Below the pieces are notes generated by a model. It was not told the DNA's origin, ran no database searches, and saw only the letters and a list, made by a program, of their open reading frames with translations. From contig SSBO01000007.1 of the NCBI GenBank assembly GCA_005281725.1, positions 248,001 to 312,000 on the forward strand: DNA of 64,000 nucleotides, written 5' to 3'. Origin of the DNA: Wuchereria bancrofti. Its lineage: Eukaryota; Nematoda; Chromadorea; Rhabditida; Onchocercidae. Below, one piece after another: positions 55,955 through 64,000 of the stretch (positions are counted from its first letter, which is position 1; the number at the start of each line of letters is the position of its first letter). A program made the translations under genes and the position numbers.

Positions 55955-58900
55955 AAGCACTGATAAGCAAGGTTGAGTTGAAAATTTGTATCCATGTCGA
56001 CAAAAGCATCTTTGTCACAATTAACTTAAAATTTGAATGCCATTTGTTTAAACTGTGTATTTGTTGTCCATAATTGTGCAAAATATGCTGGGATTTATCA
56101 TTTTCTGAACTTATGCATTGGAATTGTAATCCTAACAATTTCAAAAGTTCTGTTTGTGAAAATTTTCCGATCATATTGAAATCTGGATTTTTTCTTTTTT
56201 TCTATCCCAATTTCATTTCTGTATTTTCTTCTCCTTTTCTCCCCTCTCCTCTTTGATGCTTTCAGAAAAGACAGTCATTTTATTTCAAAAAAAATTCAAA
56301 AAAAATTTTTGTTTAATTCAAAAAATTTTGAATTTGGGAACATCTGGTATGATAATATCTTCAAAATGCAAATAATTTTAACTAGCCTTGAAAGAGATAA
56401 ATATTTCTACCTCGTTCTGACAAAATTTCAAGCTTCTGAGCTAGTTTGACGCTTGAGTTCTCATCTTTGTTCTCATTTACATATCATATGCTGAAGATGT
56501 CACAGCAGATTTCAAAGGAATATGGTCGTTTTATGTAACACAGTTTGAGTACATCTCGGTTGAAAATAATAGACTATGTATCGTATAGAGCTATCAGCTT
56601 TGCACGTACAGTGATGTACATTGATGTGGAATTTTGACATAATGTTTTATTATGTTGAAAGCCCAACCGTTTGTTGTTTTCATTACAGATCTTGTTTTAA
56701 AAATATTCTAAATAGTTCTGAATTCTTCACAAGCACTGTCTGAGCTTTCATCTGTCTTTTTTATCATCAAGCTCGTTGGGTTTTCTTCAGTTGCAGTTTG
56801 AATTTGATTGTTGACTGTCTGCTAATGTGTCTTGGAATAGTTCAGAAATTCTTTTCAAGACTGTTCTAAAATGATTTTTTTCCCCGAGTCATCTTTTGAG
56901 ACGTCCATAGGTATTCAAGTTTGTTTCTTTAAGGTTTATGAAAGGTGGTTCTTCAGTCTTCAAATTCATATCGGACTGGATAATCAATTTTGGCTATTAT
57001 TTCATTGCAAAGCTTGAGTATAATATGAAAATACCATAGTTCTGTTAATGATATAATAAATAATAATAATGTGTGATCATTGCATCGCTGTCTGAGATTT
57101 CATTACATCCATAGGCGAGAGACATTTAAGCTGAAGTTGCGTAATTGTCTGTCTGTTATAATTGGTGTTTTTCGATTAATTGGACAACACAGTAACCAAA
57201 TTCTGACTTCACTCTTTTATTAATGTTGTGATTATTTGTTATATTTTTTGTCAATGCATATTTTATTTAAAATGGTGAATAGCCTTATTTATTCGTTGAG
57301 AGATAGCATCCATGCCCAATTGATGATATTGTGTCATAAGTTATCTACGTTCTAACAAACATGTTTATTTTGGTTTGTTGTTTTATCGGTTGTTTAACTG
57401 ACGTTATATTTTCTGTTATACAAAATTGTGAACTTGTTGTCATCCATAATACTGCATCCATATTATTACTAGGAAGCAGTAAATACCATCATTTGTTCTG
57501 ATTTTAGAAGTTTCTGCATAAAATTCGTTGATGATAATGATGGTGTTTCTTGCTTTGTTATCATTTTTCTTTCATAGACCAGAAGACATTAAATGCTAAG
57601 ATTATGGGACATGTCAGATGAAAAAAAAAAAAAAAAGATGACGAAGTATGAGGAATGAGTTTGTTCTATCTCTTCTTGGAAGTTTTTCAGAATGTTTTTA
57701 TTTTGATCCCTCTGTTCGTTTCATTGATTCCTCTCCTCTTGCATCATTCATGACAGCGTTGATTTGTCATATCCTTTTATTCAGTAGACCTTTCCATTTT
57801 GCTAAATGGATAAGTATAATCTAAAATTCAAAATGATGGACAAGAAAATGTTAAGAGCCACGAAACTGGAAAAAAAGGGATCACTTTATAAAAAAAACTA
57901 AATTCCGAAGTATCTGTAGAAAGTTTTTAGTTTTTGAATTGAAAGTTAAAGTTGGAAACAAAACGCCAGGCTAAAGTCATTCCATGGATGCATGAGGAAA
58001 GACAGAAGCAGAATTTATTGCAAAGGAAAAATGACAAACTTAATGAACTTAAAAAATATATCAAAATGCATTTTTGTAAATGAACGCTTTTTTTTTCCGG
58101 AAATTTGCCAATCTTATTAAAAGCATTTATTTTATTTCAAGTTAATTTCTAGACGCTTTTGGAGGATTTAATTATGCAAAAACAAGCATGTCACAAAAAT
58201 ATGCTTTTGAAATTTTTTTTTAAGCTAAAAAAAATTGCGGAACACATCCATCCATAAACTTAATTGCATTTAACATGATCATGGTATCATGTTAAAATAA
58301 GATAGTTATAGAAATTATCAGCTCAATTAAGGTCAACAACAATGGTCACATCACAAATATCAAATCAATATTCTGATTGTTGATAGTTTATCAGCGATTG
58401 TTTATTAAATAAAGAATTAATTTATTAGGTTGTTGAATTGATACAGATGAAATTCACTTAAATGAATGGATGAATGTTTCATTTACTGTTTTCGAACTCT
58501 TTATATAGTGGAAATTTTATTTACGACAATTTCAAATGCGCCCAAAAAAAAGCAAAAAAAATTAAACCACAGATTCTTAACAATTTTAATCGATAATCAC
58601 ACAGATATACAGGCATACACATACATCAATATTCGACCGAGAAATCAGGCTAAAAATAGTGGTATGATAATACACTAATATGGTGATAATTAAATTCAAT
58701 TATTAAAATGAAATATTTTTACAATATAAGTTGATTTCTAACATTTTTGTAACACTGACATATTTTTATATTTATAAAAATATTCCAATTATTTCAACAA
58801 TATCTCTTTCTTAGATAATTATTACAATAATTCTAGCTATTTCATTGTTTACTTACAATAAATTTATATGTAAAATAAATAACTAAAATGTTATAACAGT

Positions 58901-61459
58901 ATTACAGAATCTTTTAGAGTTAAAATGTAATATTCTTAAGAAATGATCTATGTTCCATCATTATTCACTTAATTTAATTCAATTTAATTTAATCTCTTTC
59001 GTTATTTTTCAAAAGAAAAAAAATATGAATAGTTTCGATTGTTCGATCAATTAATGATAAGTGATAAAACTATTCCATGTGATAAAATTAATGACAAAAG
59101 TAAACAATGAATGATACCGAAGTGATGAACCAATTTGGTAGTAATTTGATATAATTTCGGATTATCAGATATTGTTATCTTTTAAGCATTTATTACTGAT
59201 AATCATTTGCTTATATATTCATCACTAATTAACCCAATGATTAAGTCATATTCTTACTGGATTATAACTATTTCTCAAGTACGATAATATTTGTAATCAA
59301 GCATATTTCTTAATTAATAACATTTACCTAGTGTCTTCATCTAGACTTTTAAGATTATACAAAGACTAATAATGAAATATATTAAACTTGATTAGTTAGT
59401 TGTTTTTTTCATTTTCTGCTTACAATTAATTTATTTAATGTTTGAGGGAAAATTTTGAGAAATTCTAAAGACAAAAAAAAAAAATTGTTTCAAAATTTTG
59501 CCTTTACTAATTAGATTAAATCTATTTTTATGAGTGGTTGATTTAAAAAAAAAGAAAAAAGAAGATTGTTAATGTTATATCTTTCATCTTTTTAATTTAA
59601 CGATCCTTGTAATTATTTTTCATCGAAACATAGATTTGTGAAAATGATAAGTTTTATTCAAAGAAGAAGAATTACTTGGTGTAACAACACGATAACCATA
59701 CATGTTTAGGTGATGATAATAATGATAATGATAATGGTGATGATGATGAATAGATTCAACTGGTTTTTATCAATCATTAACAATCTATTGAACAAATAAC
59801 GGAGATTGTTATCATTGCATACCAATGTGTTGTACATTTCGTTACAAACAAAAATACATTATTGATTGTGATTTCAATCTTATATTTATGCATAGATGCG
59901 CATAACCTTTGAAATTACATTTATCCTTAAATTTACCTCTTCTCTTTCCTTCCCTTTTCCCTCTCCCCCTCTCTTTTTCTTTTACTTTTTTAAATTATAT
60001 TTTTATTTAAATAAATAAAATTAAATATATGGAAAAAAAATGAAGATATGAATAATTTAACTTCATATATGTATAAATTATATGTGTGTATGCATTGGAA
60101 GAATAAGAAGAAATGAAATGAATGAAATTTAATAATGGATTAATTTAATAATTGAAATTTAATAATAATTTTAAACAAATTATACAGTTAGTACAACAAC
60201 TAATTAAATTTATCTAAATAAATAATTTACAGATGCCGAAGAAAGGAAGGAAAATCAGCAAATAATAGTGAAAATTTAATCCTTAATTCAATTCATAAAT
60301 AAAGAATTAATATTTTAGTTTTGTTGATAATTAATGAATGAAAAAAAAGTAATTTTAAAATTGATTCAAATTAGTGATTAAATTAATAATGAAATTAAAT
60401 CTACTCCGAGTATAATTCTTAACTGGTAGCTTTTGCCTTATTTTTTTTTTTTTAACAAAATTATCAAATAAAAATTTCTGTTAAAAAAAGTATTTAATGA
60501 TAAACATATTAAAATGCATGTATTTATCAGTCAGTAACATACAACAGCATTCGTAATTTTTATTCATAAATTATTGCATAACAATTAAACAAAAGGAACG
60601 ATAGAGAGAGAGAGAGGGAGAGGGAGAGGGAGGGAGAGGATGAAAAAAGAAGCAAAGAAGAAGAAGAAAAGGATAATTTAGGAAGGCATTTATATTTTTT
60701 TTTGTTACCCGCAAGAAAATTCATAAATAAACAATTTATGTAAAACAATAATAATTATTACCACAATAACAATTAACAATAATAAAATCAATGAGATCAA
60801 CAAATTATTTTTGTAAAAAAGAAATTTAATGCAATAAACCGTTAATAAATATGCATATGTATATATAATTTCAAATATTAATTATTCTTTTTGTTGTTTG
60901 TTTTTTCTTTTTCTCTCACCTTTCCGTCTAATATTTTTATTTAGAAAATAGCTAATTGAAGTTATTTGTGAAAATAAAAAATTTATTTTAACATTTTTCC
61001 ATTGAATAATTAATAACTAACTAATTAATCAATTACAATTTCATGTTTTTTTTTTTGCAAAGTGATTTTACGCTTTTGATTATTTCAAAATATTTATGCT
61101 TACAGTTATTTTTATATAATTGTACTTTTCATAATTAATGATTTCTGTTGAATAATTATGAAATATGTTGTATTAGTTGCATAAATTATTTAGTCTCATT
61201 TAAATATTTGACTAATTACAAAAGATTTGCTAAAATAACAGTTAAAAATACTTTTTTTTTCATTACTACATAAAATTTTTCATAATGAATAAATCAATAG
61301 CCACTTAAAAAAGGCAAAAAGTTCCTTAAATATTTATGTTTGAAAATTGCAAAAGTTAATTAAATGAATAATTATGCATATTTATCAGAAACTCACAATT
61401 AGTGTATATATACAATCACTGAATTGAAAATGTTGAAATTTCATAGTTTAATTTTGATT
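55955..61459. other. Gene-free region between the CPEB and RUNX genes
   Basis: About 5.5 kb between the convergent ends of two regulatory genes; it should hold both 3' UTRs. I see AT-rich DNA, T-rich and A-rich homopolymers, a TGATAATGATAATGATGATG array at about 59709-59752, a GA-rich run at 60603-60640 and many AATAAA words. Open frames here (58466-58678, 60560-60748, 56074-56256) are low-complexity or lack splice context. No gene supported. Confidence 0.55.
60603..60640. repeat. (GA)n/(GGGA)n microsatellite
   Basis: Perfect GAGAGA followed by GGGAGA and GGGAGG units. The Ser/Leu-rich minus-strand frame across it is a repeat artefact. Confidence 0.9.

Positions 61460-64000
<2,541 letters not shown>

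Overview
The window looks like nuclear DNA of a parasitic nematode, most likely a spirurid/filarial worm. It is strongly AT-rich. Genes are split into many short exons bounded by GT donors and (T)TTCAG-type acceptors. Several start codons sit just downstream of an acceptor with no preceding exon, as expected for spliced-leader trans-splicing. A short block of the nematode telomere repeat TTAGGC is present. The proteins read as divergent orthologues of known animal and Caenorhabditis genes. I placed the species by these traits only, and homology calls are from recognition, not searches.

Layout, left to right. 68-2432 (+): 3' end of a basic/acidic nuclear-type protein, possibly the tail of a BRWD/PHIP gene. 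6063-6579 (+): BBIP1 (BBIP10), a tiny BBSome subunit. 6629-7587 (-): mitochondrial ribosomal protein bS6m, 49 bp from BBIP1 and tail-to-tail with it. 8846-12052 (-): single-pass membrane protein with EGF-like repeats and two cytoplasmic PPxY motifs. 12053-23772: a gene-poor region of more than 11 kb with a TG microsatellite, a minisatellite, an interstitial telomere block, a hairpin-forming inverted repeat and decayed duplications. 23773-24907 (-): a proposed two-exon gene for a 54-residue acidic protein. 25408-32462 (+): a divergent pentameric ligand-gated ion channel. Its middle is duplicated in the assembly around a single N, almost certainly an uncollapsed contig overlap. 33558-40785 (-): ZnT5-type zinc transporter with 17 exons. 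42394-49519 (+): retinoblastoma-family protein (lin-35 type) with 16 exons, one with a GC donor. 51540-55954 (+): CPEB-family translational regulator. 55955-61459: 5.5 kb with no gene seen. 61460-63786 (-): RUNX transcription factor (rnt-1 type).

The genes form no single pathway. From memory, the rightmost genes (RB, CPEB, RUNX) are all on chromosome I in C. elegans, and cpb-3 and rnt-1 are near neighbours there (B0414.5 and B0414.2). Their proximity here therefore looks like preserved linkage. RB and RUNX are both cell-cycle and developmental regulators, and CPEB acts post-transcriptionally in the germ line. No mobile element with coding capacity, tRNA, rRNA or CRISPR was found. The most useful observations are the assembly duplication, the unusual channel (one Cys-loop cysteine missing, PAR motif and 9' leucine changed), the GC-AG intron and the proposed small acidic gene.
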